Shown here piece after piece: positions 49,717 to 61,847 of a stretch of 64,000 nucleotides of DNA (position 1 is its first letter; every line of letters starts with the position of its first letter). The position numbers and the translations under genes were made by a program. The notes beneath the pieces were generated by a model. It was given only the letters and a program-made list of their open reading frames with translations, was not told where the DNA came from and ran no database searches. The DNA comes from Antedon mediterranea (lineage: Eukaryota; Echinodermata; Crinoidea; Comatulida; Antedonidae), in the NCBI RefSeq assembly GCF_964355755.1, contig NC_092674.1, forward strand, positions 21,290,001 to 21,354,000, read 5' to 3'.

Positions 49717-51588
49717 ACTTTCGCGGTTTTACCTTTGACCACCAAAAAGGAGACTGCTGCGCAATTGAGATCACCACTAAGTTTATTTATGACATACGCA
49801 TATTGAGATAAAACAAGCTGAAATTTAATCAAACCTATACCATAATTACTTTTATGAGTTATATTTATAATATAAATGACAAATATTGTTTCAATAACAC
49901 GGTTTACTAATAAAGTTAACAGCAGTGTAAACTATTACTGAACGAGGTAAATTTCCAGGAAAATAATACTGATTGTAAAATGCGGAACAAAGAGTGGCAC
50001 TGCATATATACCTAGAGCAGTGTTCACGGTTTAAAGGTTATGGTTCCATGTTTTACATTATTTCTATGAACCGCGAATTTGAGGAAAAAAGGAGTGAAGG
50101 CATCGAAAACAGAGAATGTGTACAAAAACAATTTGAATAATCATTGTTTTATGGATCGTTACTAATATTGACAGTTTTAGAACATTTGCCGAATTCATCA
50201 ATTATATACCAAGGTATTTATTGAGTAAACAAATTGTATTTTTTTATACAATTATCATTATGGGTTTCCAAAAATCACAAACAAAAGTAAACTAAACAGA
50301 ACGACGTGCGCGGTGTGTGGTGTGCGAGAGAGCTGAGAGAGAGAGAAGTGTTCGATCAATGGCATTGGAACCCCGGTGTTTGGATCAGAGTGTGAAAACC
50401 AACTGAGAAAGCCTAGGCATAGCCTAGGCTAGTAGGCATCCCCCATCCCAAAAAATCAAAACTTAAAAGTACAAACTTCTTTGTTTTTTTAATGTACTCT
50501 AGCTAGGCCTAGGCTAGCCTAGTAACTAAGCCTGTGTGCCACAAGTGCTGTAGTACAGTCAGTGTAGAGGCTAGGCTAGTACTAGCTAGGGCCACGCCAG
50601 GCCTATATATAGCCTAGGCCTACTACTAGTCTAGTAGTAGGCCCAGTATTAGGCAGCCTACAGTACAGTAAGCCTGTCGTGTAGAGCCTTTGCAGTAGTG
50701 GGATGATCCGAACAGGAACGATGCGGCCCATTTAATAATAATATTTTCTTTGCAGTGATTCATTTTATAAACATGATAATAAATTATTTGATGACGTTTT
50801 GTTTAATTTTCAGAAAGACTGCGGGTAATACTAAATAATGGTCATAAACGATGCAATAACGCTTAAAGCAAAAACTATAAATTAAAAGTTTTTAAAATAT
50901 ACTGTATGACCTAACGGTAAAACATTGTTTTTGTTCCAACATTGTTACGGTTGTTAGGATCAATCACAATGCACGCGGTTGACTCTAAATGCAAGTTTAA
51001 AAACCCCTCCACTGATTAGTATCTATTAGTAATCCTGACGTGAATTGACTGAATTCCCCCCCTACTGTACAAAGAAATTCTTAAGTATACTAAATACAGC
51101 ATTGAAATAGTCCTAATTCTAAAATTTGATGCACATTCCCTAAAATAAAGGAATTTCAGAATATTGAGAGAGTCTCTCAATTTTCTGAAATTCCTTACCT
51201 GTGTGATCATGACTGGAAATATGGTAATTTTTCAAGTAAAAACAGTTTATTGTAAGGAACTACTAAATACAGCGTTACAATAAAATGAAACGATCCTAAT
51301 TCAAAATTAATAATAATATACCACGTTTATATAGCGCCCTTTTCACTCAAAGGGCAAATTGTTGCAGAGGGTTGGCGCATCCTTTAAAAAATATATATCT
51401 CTGTAGGATCTCGTTTTGAACCTAGGAACGCATAAAGTGTTCATGAAAAAAAAAAAATTGACCACCCTCAACTAAACACCCACTTAAATCCTCTTAATTT
51501 TCTGCTATTGACATGTGTATTATTATGCCTTTCATGGGGAAATGCTTCAATTTTGCTAACAATTTTTTCAATGTTTTCAGGTTTAACC
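49717..51588. promoter_or_regulatory. Divergent intergenic region of importin-5 and the USP gene
   Basis: The two start codons face away from each other across 1,872 bases. A GC-richer stretch (about 50,300-50,400) with GAGAGAG runs is a plausible 5' end for the protease gene. 50,408-50,672 is low-complexity DNA rich in CTAGGCCTAGGC. No TATA box is convincing. The protease ATG follows a CAG acceptor at 51,579-51,580, so at least one upstream non-coding exon exists. Confidence 0.5.
51148..51196. repeat. 49-bp near-perfect palindrome
   Basis: The two 24-base arms starting AAGGAATTTCAGAA mirror each other with one mismatch and a one-base centre. It lies in the 5' region of the protease gene. 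Confidence 0.85.
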
Positions 51589-54500
51589 ATGGAAGCACAA
51601 GATGATCCAGCCCAGGCTAGCAGTACTAGTAATACTATGGACTCTTCAGGAGAAGCCTCTGATCCATTGTCTACATCAATGGACAGTGCTGCATGTGAAC
51701 CCAGAGATTCAGATGTGACAACAGACTTTCTTTCGTTCTCAACAGAAATGTTAACTTATGAACATCAATTCCCTCAAAATTTTGATACAGGTGAGAATGA
51801 ATGGTTAAAAAAAAATACAATAACGATAATGTTTGTAAGTGCAATGGTACAAATTATTCAATTCGGTGAAATAAAAAATTTAATCTTACAACAAATGAAA
51901 TTATTTGTACCATTACACGAATATAAAACATTTATTATTTATTTTATAATACACCTAATTTTAACGAGAAGCTAGCCCAGTCAAGTAGGCAGCAATCCAA
52001 TTGGACGCAGAGTATATTACGATATATAGAATGATGGCGTGACACTACAGGTTGCTCAATGTGTAACACAAGAATATTGCAGTCTCTTGAATGTCATGTG
52101 ACCCGCAATCCTCTGACGAAAATCTAGTCAGGTGTGTTATAATAATTAAATATAATAAAGATTGGTTAATAGCACAATAACGCTTTGGTAAGTAGGATTT
52201 TTTTTACATTTTTTTTTTATTATGTTAAAGACATTTTTTTTTCACAGGCCATGCAAACAGTCCTAACTACCCAGACTACTCAGGAATTGAAGATTCTTAT
52301 GATTGTGATACGAGAGGTACAGTATAAGATCCTTTTTTTTAAATTTCAAATTCTTTAATATGCTCAGTAGTACACTAAAATATTAGGGAGTGGCTGTCTG
52401 TTGCTTAGCTATAAGGCAGTAGAAGGCAGTGCCCAAGTGTTTACAGTAAAATCCAGTATATATTCAGAACATTTGTTTTTTCTTTAACAGATCCAAATTC
52501 TAAAAAGGGTGTGTGTGGATTACGTAACATCGGCAACACTTGTTTTATGAATACTGGTCTACAGTGTCTCATGAATATTTCACATTTGTGCAAATTTATA
52601 TTGGAACATGATGAGTTTCAAGAGGCAACGTTAGCCAGAAAATTTAGTGATCTTATGAAAAAAATTTGGAGTGGTGAATTCTCTGTATTAAAACCTTTGA
52701 TGTTCAAGAATGCTCTAAGTGATATGCATTCACAATTCAGGGGTTTTCGTCAGGTGAGCCTATTTCTCTTTCTCTCAAAATGCACAACTAGTTTCTATTG
52801 TTCATGCTTTTAAAAATATACTATAATGACATGTACACTTGTAGAAAATGTTTTAAGAAAAGTGATTTGTTCCAAAATAAAAACTGAATGTAATTATCTT
52901 CCTCGTCTACAGCATGATGGTCAGGAATTTCTAGCTCTTCTTCTAGACACATTACATGAGGAACTGAATCAGGCAAATGTTGTACATAAATCAATCTCTC
53001 CAGTAGAAGATGTATCGGAGGAGTCGTGTGACTCTCAGAATGTATCTGAAGCTTCAACCTCTAAGTTAAGCGAACTTGAAGCTCTGGATATAGACTCTGG
53101 GAAAGAGGAAGCAACATGTAGCAACAATCTTGTTGCCACGGACCAAACGAAGGCAGTACTTCAAAAACATGAAAACGCTGAGAAAATTCAAACTCTTGAA
53201 GATTTTTATATGAAAGATGTTAAAACACTAAACACCAATGTTCTAACAGAAGAGTCGATGCCTGTTACAACCGACAGTGAAAAATTCCCGAAATCTCCTG
53301 GCAGTCGAGGAAGACGGCCTGAATATCAGTCCAGTGTTGAACATGTCACTGAAGGAAATAATAGAGTTAAGACAAGGGAGAAGAGAACGAACGTTCTAGC
53401 AGATATGAATAGTCAAAAAGATGTAATTCATGAAAATTCACAAGGGACAAAGCTGCAACTGGATGAAACCAACAGTTGTATGGATGTTGACACTAGGAAA
53501 AGGATGAAAATGGACGACTGCTCTAAACCGGAGTATATAAAGGATTTTTCTAAATACAATGCTATACCAGACTCGAGCAGTGAATACAGTGTGTATTCCG
53601 TGATGAATACAACCCAAAAGAACTTTGACCAGATAACCTCAGAAAAACTTTGCAGCAAATTAATGTTTTCCGAAGCATTGAAGTGTGACATGACAAAGCA
53701 ATCAAAGTATGAAGATGAAGCAAAACAATTAAACACTTCCAAAGAAAAACTTGTGAATGTTTTACACAATGTAGATATAGTAACGGAAAGTTGTGTTGAT
53801 GAAAATCTTCCAACTGAAAAGGTAGCATTAACCTTTGAACGGAGGTCTTCTGAAGATGTATGTGGAAATATGGTTACATCTTCATCAGATGACTTTGGTG
53901 CTACTACAGATGACTCAAGCAGTTGCCAGTTGTCAGAGGCATCTGTTTCCAGTGATAACATGTCTCAGCAGTCTTTCCTTCCAAATAACAGGAATGTGTG
54001 GAAGAATGATGGTGGTGATGCTTTGAAATCTAAGGATGTTGGAGCAGGTTCTGAATCAAACCCATTGCCTCTAGATCCAGAAGCTGAAGCTGATAGGGAA
54101 TGGGCTAAGTACATAAAGCAGAATAAATCTGTTATAACAGAGACTTTCCAAGGACAGTTCAAGAGTACGGTAAGTAATTGTCTAGAACTACTACATGTTG
54201 ACATAATTTATGAATGTCATGCTTTTTAATACTGAATCATAGACCCAACCAATATACAGTGATGTAAAGCTATGAGCGCTCACTTGCAATATATACTGTA
54301 TATGTTAAGGTTTTAAAGTATTTTACATAACATTAGATGCTAAGTGAAATTGGATGGAGAAATTCCTTTTTTTTGTCATTTCAGGTTGTATGTAATGTTT
54401 GCAATCATGTGTCAGTGACATACGAGCCATTCATGTACTTATCTGTTCCACTGCCCAGAGCTATGGAAAAACAGTTAGGTAGGTACCGTAATGTACCACA

Positions 54501-54882
54501 CATATTAAAACTAAAATAACATGAATTTTCTAAAAACACAATTTGAATTTACCTCTTATAATTGAAATCTAAAAGTTTAGACTTTAATTGTTGTTTTTTT
54601 GTTACTAACTGAATAAATTGTTTTCTTTTTTTTTTTTTAGTTGTAACATTTGTACCAATAGACAAGTATCCTCCAACTCGTTTTTTGGTAACTCTTAACA
54701 GACAAGATCTTGTAGCAAATTTGAGACAGATTGTTGGTGCAGCATTCCTCAAGGAAAATCCCATTGAGGCTACAGAAATTCTGCTAGCAGAGGTTCTTGA
54801 TAACCACATCTCGCGATTTCTTGTAATAATATGTTATTATTGGTTATCCGCACTTGGCGGATAACCTCTTGTTGTCAGGATC

Positions 54883-54913
<31 letters not shown>

Positions 54914-57900
54914 TCTATGTTCTTCTTTCTTTCCACGAATTTTGTTCGCAGCGTATCTCTAACTCTGACCAACATATGATTGTATAACTTTGTCAAAAGA
55001 TTGCCCTGTAGCTGTAGATGTGCAAGAAACTTTTTTTTATGAATTTTGAGTTGCGCAGCGTAAGTTACGCGCGATTTTATGAATTTAAATGATTGATCAT
55101 AGATTAAAAACCGAAAGTTATTTTGTATTGAAACTTTGTGAAAATTTAAGTCATATCAAGCGCAAACTTTCTATGGATTAAAAATTGCATGTTTCACAGA
55201 AAGTTACGCGCGCACGCGCGTTTAAAATTTCAAAATGCAAAAAATCAACTTCTAATCAATTTTCTACGCGTTTCATATCATTTTGAGCATTTCAAAAATT
55301 CCCAGGCTTGCGCAATTTTTTTACGCGCGCGTGCGCACGTAGCGCAAAAACATCTTTTTTTTGCTTGATTTTTGTTTTTTCTGTCTTTTATAATATATTT
55401 ACCAATTTTCAATCAATTTTGCCTTAAAATCTCGTCATACGAGCACGTAGAATTAAACAATTTGCGCGCAATTTTGATGAAAAAGTCCAAAAATTTGTCA
55501 AAATTATGCCTTTTTTTAAACAGTCATAGATTCTAAACTACGTGGTAAACTTTTTTATAATTACATATTCTGGTAGTAGATGAGTTGTAGATATCGAATC
55601 ATGTATCAATATGGCTATCAGGACATTGTGACGTCATCGTATGGCCACTCGAATATAAAATATAGGATTTTTTTCTCTTTCGTATAGCTCATCACATTTA
55701 ATAGAGCGCATCTCCACTTATCCGTATTCCATTGCCCTCCATTTCTTTATATTGTCTATGTCAATCAATTATCTTTCGCATGATTCACCATTTTAAAAAT
55801 TGTTATGACGTCATCATGTGCAAAAGCGTCAATAACTTTGGTCACTTATTTTCACCTATTCTGAACTGTATGTAGTACGTATACGGTATATAGTGTATAC
55901 CGTATACACTTTGACGTGACACAAAATAGAGAGCGCACTCACATTTTTTCAATGGCATAATCGTTTTTCTGCGCGCAATATTCCAACGTATGACGTGCAC
56001 GTGGCTATAGGACTGCGGATAACCTAACTCGTCCGTAGTGACGAGTTCAAATCTAGTATTTTAATTTCATTTTATTCTGCAGTGACATATACAGGGTCCT
56101 CAGGTTGATCCCCACTCTCCCCCCTCTTCTAGGAAATATGAATTTTCGATTTTAACAAAACTCACCTATGTAGTTTGGTTATAGTATTCACCACTTTGAA
56201 ATAAGTCAATATTGAGCAAGAGAGATATCAAATATTGAATGGATCTACAGTATATGCATTATTGATGTTAAACATATTTGTATAAAATATACTGTTTCCT
56301 AAACACTTAACAACTCTTATATTGAATGACCGATTGATATTTATTTCAGTTATCTGCTAAGTAATTTTTTGCCTATAGGTAACCATCTCAAGTTTGTAAA
56401 TTAAATTCACGATAAAGCAACTATGTATATATGTATTGTCATGCGGGGTTATATATCTTTCAGGATGATGGTATTCAGATTAGTTATATCAACGACTCTT
56501 GCAGACTACTCTATGCAATAGAAACCGAATCAAAGCAATCAATAGAGCAACGATACCTTTTAGATGCTTCTTCAGACATTCCTTCTGAGTTCAGAACTGA
56601 CGCTACTAGCAGATCAGAAGAAGAGGAAAAAGTCTACATGTCTTTAACAAATGTTGAAATTCTGCAATCAATGGAACACGATGTAGAAGAAAACATGGTT
56701 AATCCCCAAGTCATCAGTTCTGCTGATAACGTAATCAGTTGTGACAAAGTTTCCAGTTCCAACAGTTTACTTACTGAAACTGGTTCTCATAGTCCGACTG
56801 AAGAGATGATCAATAGTGCATCAATGAACTGTGATGGGTTTGCTGCAACCTCTTTGGATCCTACCAGTTCTGGACAACAGTTAAACAATCAAGTGGGAGA
56901 TAGAATTGTTGATATTCCACACCCATTTGATGGTGTGATAAATAACCATGGTGTATTACCAGATAAACTGGACAATATCGGTAACCTTGAAAGTTACAGA
57001 TGTTTAGAGGAAGCCGATAAACTTTATCCTTTGACGCCATCTAATGGTGATCAGTCTTCAACAGGGGCACCAATCAGTGTGGGCTGGAAACCATGTGTTA
57101 TATGTCTTGATGATTTCCCAGAAAGTGAACTGCTTTTGCACACTGTTTGCCAAGGAGTTCTTTGCCATACATGTAGAGAGGTAAGAACAAACACATGGTG
57201 TTTTAACAATCTTAAGAATGTTTTGAAAGAAAGTTAGATCTCACGGTACGATCTGAGATATCAATTCACAAAAACCTTTCTACCTTTCTCAAGGATGTAC
57301 CAAGTTTCCGAGTTAGGTTTTTTTTAAAATTTACTTTTATAATGATGACATTATGAAAAAAAAGAAAGCATGAAGATTGGATTGAGGATTTAAATAATGA
57401 CACGACGAAGAGAGATGGCAAAAAAACATGGAAAGAGATACATTCAATAATAAGATGGAGACAACTTAGTTTAAAAGAAAACAGTTGATTAGGTTATCTG
57501 CAATAAAAATACTGTCGTTATAAAAAGCATCAATTAATCCGACAATTGAATGGAGATCGCATATCTTCTACTGTAAGTGTATTTGATTGTTGTCACTAAT
57601 GATTTTTTATTCTTTTAGAGAGTTACTGCTCACTGTGGGTTTGAAGCAATGAAATGTCCAGTAAGTGTCTTCTATCCAATCTAAATGAATAATATTAATA
57701 GTTAAATATCTATAAATATTAGCATTATTCATTGGAAGAGAATTGAAAAGAGGAAGAGTTCTGTTTGACATGGTATTTGGACACTCATGTGAAAAAAAAT
57801 GTCAGGCCTTGATTGACTGCATAACGGTGTTAATGTATGTATTATGGAGTTTAGGACAACAAGAAACAGTTTTTGGTATTCAGTATGCATAATACTGTAC

Positions 57901-60900
57901 TGTAGTTCAGAAGCAGGATCTGGTTTCACCAACCGACATTTCTCTTTTTTTATAAGGTGTGTTCACAAGAAATTGACCCAATTGTAGATTATGTTCCAGT
58001 TGTTAGCAGCTGTCGGACAGTTGTCATCAATAAGCGTATATTACTTTTACCCATACAATTCCAGTTTTTATATGAAGAAGACTCAATACAAAAGGTAAAG
58101 TTAAGCTTTTTTTTTTAACCATATTTAATGAGGGTGATCCATCCAGCTATTGCTGATCATTGGGGACCCTCAGAGGTTCACCAGACAAACATATACACAA
58201 GATGCTCTACATAAACAAAGTCTTATTACAAGTCTTTTGGAGTGGAGTAATTTGGTCCTTGGAAAAAATCCTGACATGTGACGGGACTTGAACCCAGGAC
58301 CCTTGGAGTGGTAGCCAAGCATCATAACCACCAAGCCACAACTCCACTATGCTACCAAACTTACTGTAATGTGACAAAAAAATGTGAAGTACCCATACAT
58401 GGACTCGATGATGTCATATCACTACCATATTTGGCAGTGAACCTCCTGGGTTTATTTAATGTCACTTTTTTACTGGCCCTTATGTTAATACTAACAGTTA
58501 ATACTAACATTTTATTGGAACTGAAGTTTTCCAAGATTGTAAATAAATTTGCGAGCTTGGTGTCGTTTTTACTAGACATTATGTCCTGAGCTACCCAGTA
58601 ACATTCTTTCATAAAAAAGGGGGATTTAATCCTAAATTACCTTGGAACAACATTTTGATTACAATACTACTATTATTTTGTGTAGGCTTGTCTGTTTGGC
58701 CATCCACGTGCAATGTATATTCCAAATGAAATCGATGCTGAGATGCTTTACCGTCGCATACAAGATATGCTGCTGGTGGATGCTCCTTTCAAATTGATTT
58801 TGTCTGATGGACAGGTAATATTAAGCAATTAGCATAGCTTTACAAGAGCACTATTTGAAAACTCAAAGAACCCATATGCTGAAGAACACCAATCTTTTGT
58901 TGGTGTAATTACATAAAAGTAAAAAATATTTACTGTATTTGGCTTTAAAAGTACCTTTGAATAAGATTAAATTTACAGTAATGTTGTCTGTTTTATTTAT
59001 TTTTTATATTATGTTTGGGCACATGTGGCCAAGGATTACCAATAGTACTGTATACAGTTGCTATTTTGTGAACCAGTTCACCGGGGTAAACCCCTACTCG
59101 GTAAACTGTGTAAACTGGACCTACGGTTTATAGTCCTTATCCGAGAAGACTTGGTCCACTACCAGAACTAGTACCGAATCAGAATCGACCCCATACCGAT
59201 TTTGATTGCTCTTTTAAGTACAGTAAATGGCACCCCTGCCTTAACTGCTCGGTTATTGACCTGCTGGATTTATACTCTACTCTAGTTTAAATGATGTTGT
59301 TACTATGGATTCCATCAATTTCCTTTTTTACCAATGTTTTTTGTTCAAGTTTCTCCACTTTTTAGTCAGTTTGTTGAATATGTTATTGTCTTACTCTAGG
59401 GATATCAATGTAGTCGATGTAGCTATGACGTGCACTGCCGAGGTTGTGAGATTTCTTGCGAAGGAGTGATCACTCTGCAATCCAGTGACACCATCATGGT
59501 GGTCTTTGATAACCTACTTCCAGAGCAGATTGAGATCACCAGTGCCTGTCATGAGGATCCTATGTTGACAGATCTTCGTCAGGATGACTCCATCTCATTA
59601 AAGCAATGTTTTGAGGCATTTTCCAAGAGGTAAACTATAAGTTGTGTGGGCTCATAAATAATAATAATCTGAATATTTTTGGGCGCTCTTTACCAAATAA
59701 TTATTATCTCACAGTGCTTAAAATCAAAAAGGTGGGGTTTAAGAACAGATTTGTTGAAAATCGTAATTTCTAGTTAGAGTGGATTCAAAAGAGGTGGGTG
59801 ATGAAGATGGTGATAAATATAAAGTTACTAGAAAGGATTTACAGTCAATACAAATATTTGTGTTTCTAATTTAAATTAGTGATTATATTTTTAGTGTAGA
59901 CAGAGCTTAACTTTACCTTTTGTTTTGAGTCTTCTTCATATAAAATCTTTAAATGTTTTGTTCACCAGTGAATACTTAGATGAACATAATCCTTGGTTCT
60001 GCCCTTGTTGTCGAAAGCCTCAGTGTGCAAGCAAAACTTTGTCAATATGCCGTTATCCAAATGTTCTTATTGTCTACCTCAAAAGGTAAGAATTTTGTAA
60101 ACCTTATTCTACATATTATACAAAACTGTGTGATGTCCAGCTTCCAGGATAATTTCCCATTATTTTATGTGCAGATGATGGTGGTGTTGTTGGCAAAAGA
60201 CTGTTTACATGATTTTGTAGCCTGTGTGGACCAACAGTGTAACCATAGGTGTTGGCTGTAAAAACAATATTTCCCCTCATTTATTTCACAGACAATTATC
60301 CCCTTAATAATGGTGTATATCGTAAGTAGGAGTGTCCCAATTGAGGAATTCTAATGTATTGAATATCATACATACTTGTTTCTAAATTCTATTATCAGAT
60401 TTGTCTTCCATAACTTGATGAGTACCAAACTGGAGAACAACGTTTTGTTTCCTGTGGAAGATCTTAATGTCAGTTCATATCTATGCCCTGCCATCAGTGC
60501 TGACAAGGCCCAGTTGCTGTATGACCTTCAAGGATGTGTGTGTCACTTCGGAGGTGAGAATTGCCCATTATATCTTATATTCCGCCAACTACTAGTTATG
60601 ACTTTCAATAACAACCAACATCTGAAAGAAGCTTTTGAAAAAGACTATCAAGCTTGTTGATTATTTTTTTAGGTGTGAATGCAGGTCACTATACCTCGTA
60701 TGTTAAGAACCCATTGACTCAGGAATGGTATTACTGTAACGATGAAACAGTACAAGAACAAACGCCAACAGAAAAGGATGCTGCCAGTATTTACATACTC
60801 TTCTATTGTAGAAAAGGTGACTTTTTACACTAATTCTTCACAAAGCATATGATAGTCTTAATAAATATAAATATGTATAGACATATTGTTCAAAAACAGT

Positions 60901-61677
60901 ATTCAATTAATGTAATAAAGTTTTGAATTGATTTATTGACTGACCTAAATTATGTGTAATATCATAAACACTGAAAGACAATAGAATTAAAATAGGCAAA
61001 ATGATCATTAAAATAATATCTTAAAAGGATAAAAATACTGACAATTAGTAGACTATCATTTAAAAAAGGTAAACATACTGACTCTAAAATTATATAAAGA
61101 TATTCAATGTTTTACATTCAAACGTTTTTGAAAATATGGGGGTGGTTATGGTAGGCCTACTATTGTCTGTTGAATATTGCATGCATGAATGATTTGGATG
61201 CAGACACTATCCAAAACGCAATATCTGTAGTCATTAAAAAAATGTGTAATTCTTACCAGCCCTTTTTGATGGAATCCATTGACGACTTTTAAAACCTGAA
61301 CTGACTATAGAAAATAGTACATCGAGAAAACATTAGAAGTAGGCCTAGTACTTAATAAACAAATCTCATTGTGCATTTACATGTATAAAATATATTTGGG
61401 GTTTTTTTTAGGTTCAAATGTGGACTTTAAATTCCCCACAAGTTTGCAAGAAATCGAGACAATTACCTCAACAACATCAACCTCTGGAATAACATCAAGA
61501 GATATGCCATCAGATTCAGGAGATATGGCATCAGATCACAAAAAAACCACAATGAATATAGATGAGAATATGACGATGCTATACAACTCGGACCTAGATG
61601 ATTTATTAAAGGAGTTGCAAAACAGAAAAGAAAAAAATGAAAATGAGGAAGATATGAAGGAAGATTTCTATCAATGA
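51589..61677 (+). CDS. Ubiquitin-specific protease (peptidase C19) with RING-like insert
   Basis: Deubiquitinase. Coding exons: 51589-51790, 52248-52316, 52491-52753, 52913-54169, 54385-54478, 54641-54822, 56464-57180, 57619-57660, 57957-58094, 58686-58814, 59400-59629, 59969-60085, 60399-60553, 60673-60816, 61412-61677. They total 4,005 bases, 1,334 residues plus stop, and all phases join. The start has a good context (AACCATGG). Catalytic Cys108 lies in GLRNIGNTCFMN, then HDGQEFLALLLDTLHEELN; His1204 lies in GVNAGHYTSY, and Asn1221/Asp1222 in WYYCNDETV. Residues about 200-590 are a Ser/Glu-rich disordered insert. CNVC, CSRC and CPCC are finger cysteines. C900-x2-C, H915-x2-C918, C923-x2-C926 and C941-x2-C944 form a RING-like cluster. 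The tail is acidic. Resembles the USP4/11/15/32 group; exact orthologue unresolved. Confidence 0.93.
54835..56056 (+). mobile_element. Helitron-like non-autonomous element (candidate)
   Basis: The right end has a hairpin AACTCGTC-CGTAGT-GACGAGTT (56026-56047), five bases, CTAG, then T, as expected of a Helitron 3' terminus (hairpin, CTRR, T). Near the left end GGTTATCCGC-ACTTG-GCGGATAACC forms another hairpin (54842-54866), and GCGGATAACC recurs near the right end. The middle is AT-rich with many CGCG runs, unlike its surroundings. Left boundary not defined. It lies in an intron of the protease gene. Confidence 0.5.
58126..58345 (-). mobile_element. tRNA-derived SINE (candidate)
   Basis: Minus-strand A box TGGCTTGGTGGTTATGATG (58338-58320) and B box GGTTCAAGTCC (58294-58284) are followed by a body running to lower coordinates. 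The head resembles that in the 446-bp duplication at 25,146. Confidence 0.6.
58383..58440. mobile_element. Short palindromic element, truncated copy
   Basis: TGTGAAGTACCCATACATGG followed by ATGATGTCATATCACTACCA matches the family at 38067-38128. The right inverted end is cut. Confidence 0.6.
59080..59240 (+). repeat. SINE central-domain relic (candidate)
   Basis: ACCTACGGTTTATAGTCCTT and ATCCGAGAAGACTTG resemble a central domain that I recall from SINEs of several marine invertebrates. No promoter head was found. It lies in a protease intron. Confidence 0.45.
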
Positions 61678-61841
61678 CATGTTTGAACATTTTTAAAAGA
61701 AAAAGTTAGTCTTTCTAGAAATCATAGAAAGACAAATGTGACATTTATAGACTAAAGATGAAGAGTGAATGTAGAGTACCACATTTTCACTGTTTTATAA
61801 AGTTTTGTTTATTAAGTTTCTAAACTTTTTTTAAAATTAAT

Positions 61842-61847
61842 AATAAA
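61842..61847 (+). terminator. Possible poly(A) signal of the protease gene
   Basis: AATAAA, 165 bases after the stop. Other candidates lie further on, for example near 62,407. Confidence 0.4.

Noticed and set aside
51508-51588. An upstream ATG for the protease at 51508
   Set aside because: A polypyrimidine tract and CAG acceptor at 51,579-51,580 place this stretch in an intron. The ATG at 51589 has a good context.
58284-58345. A tRNA gene
   Set aside because: The A and B boxes are present, but I see no cloverleaf with paired acceptor stem. It fits a SINE promoter better.
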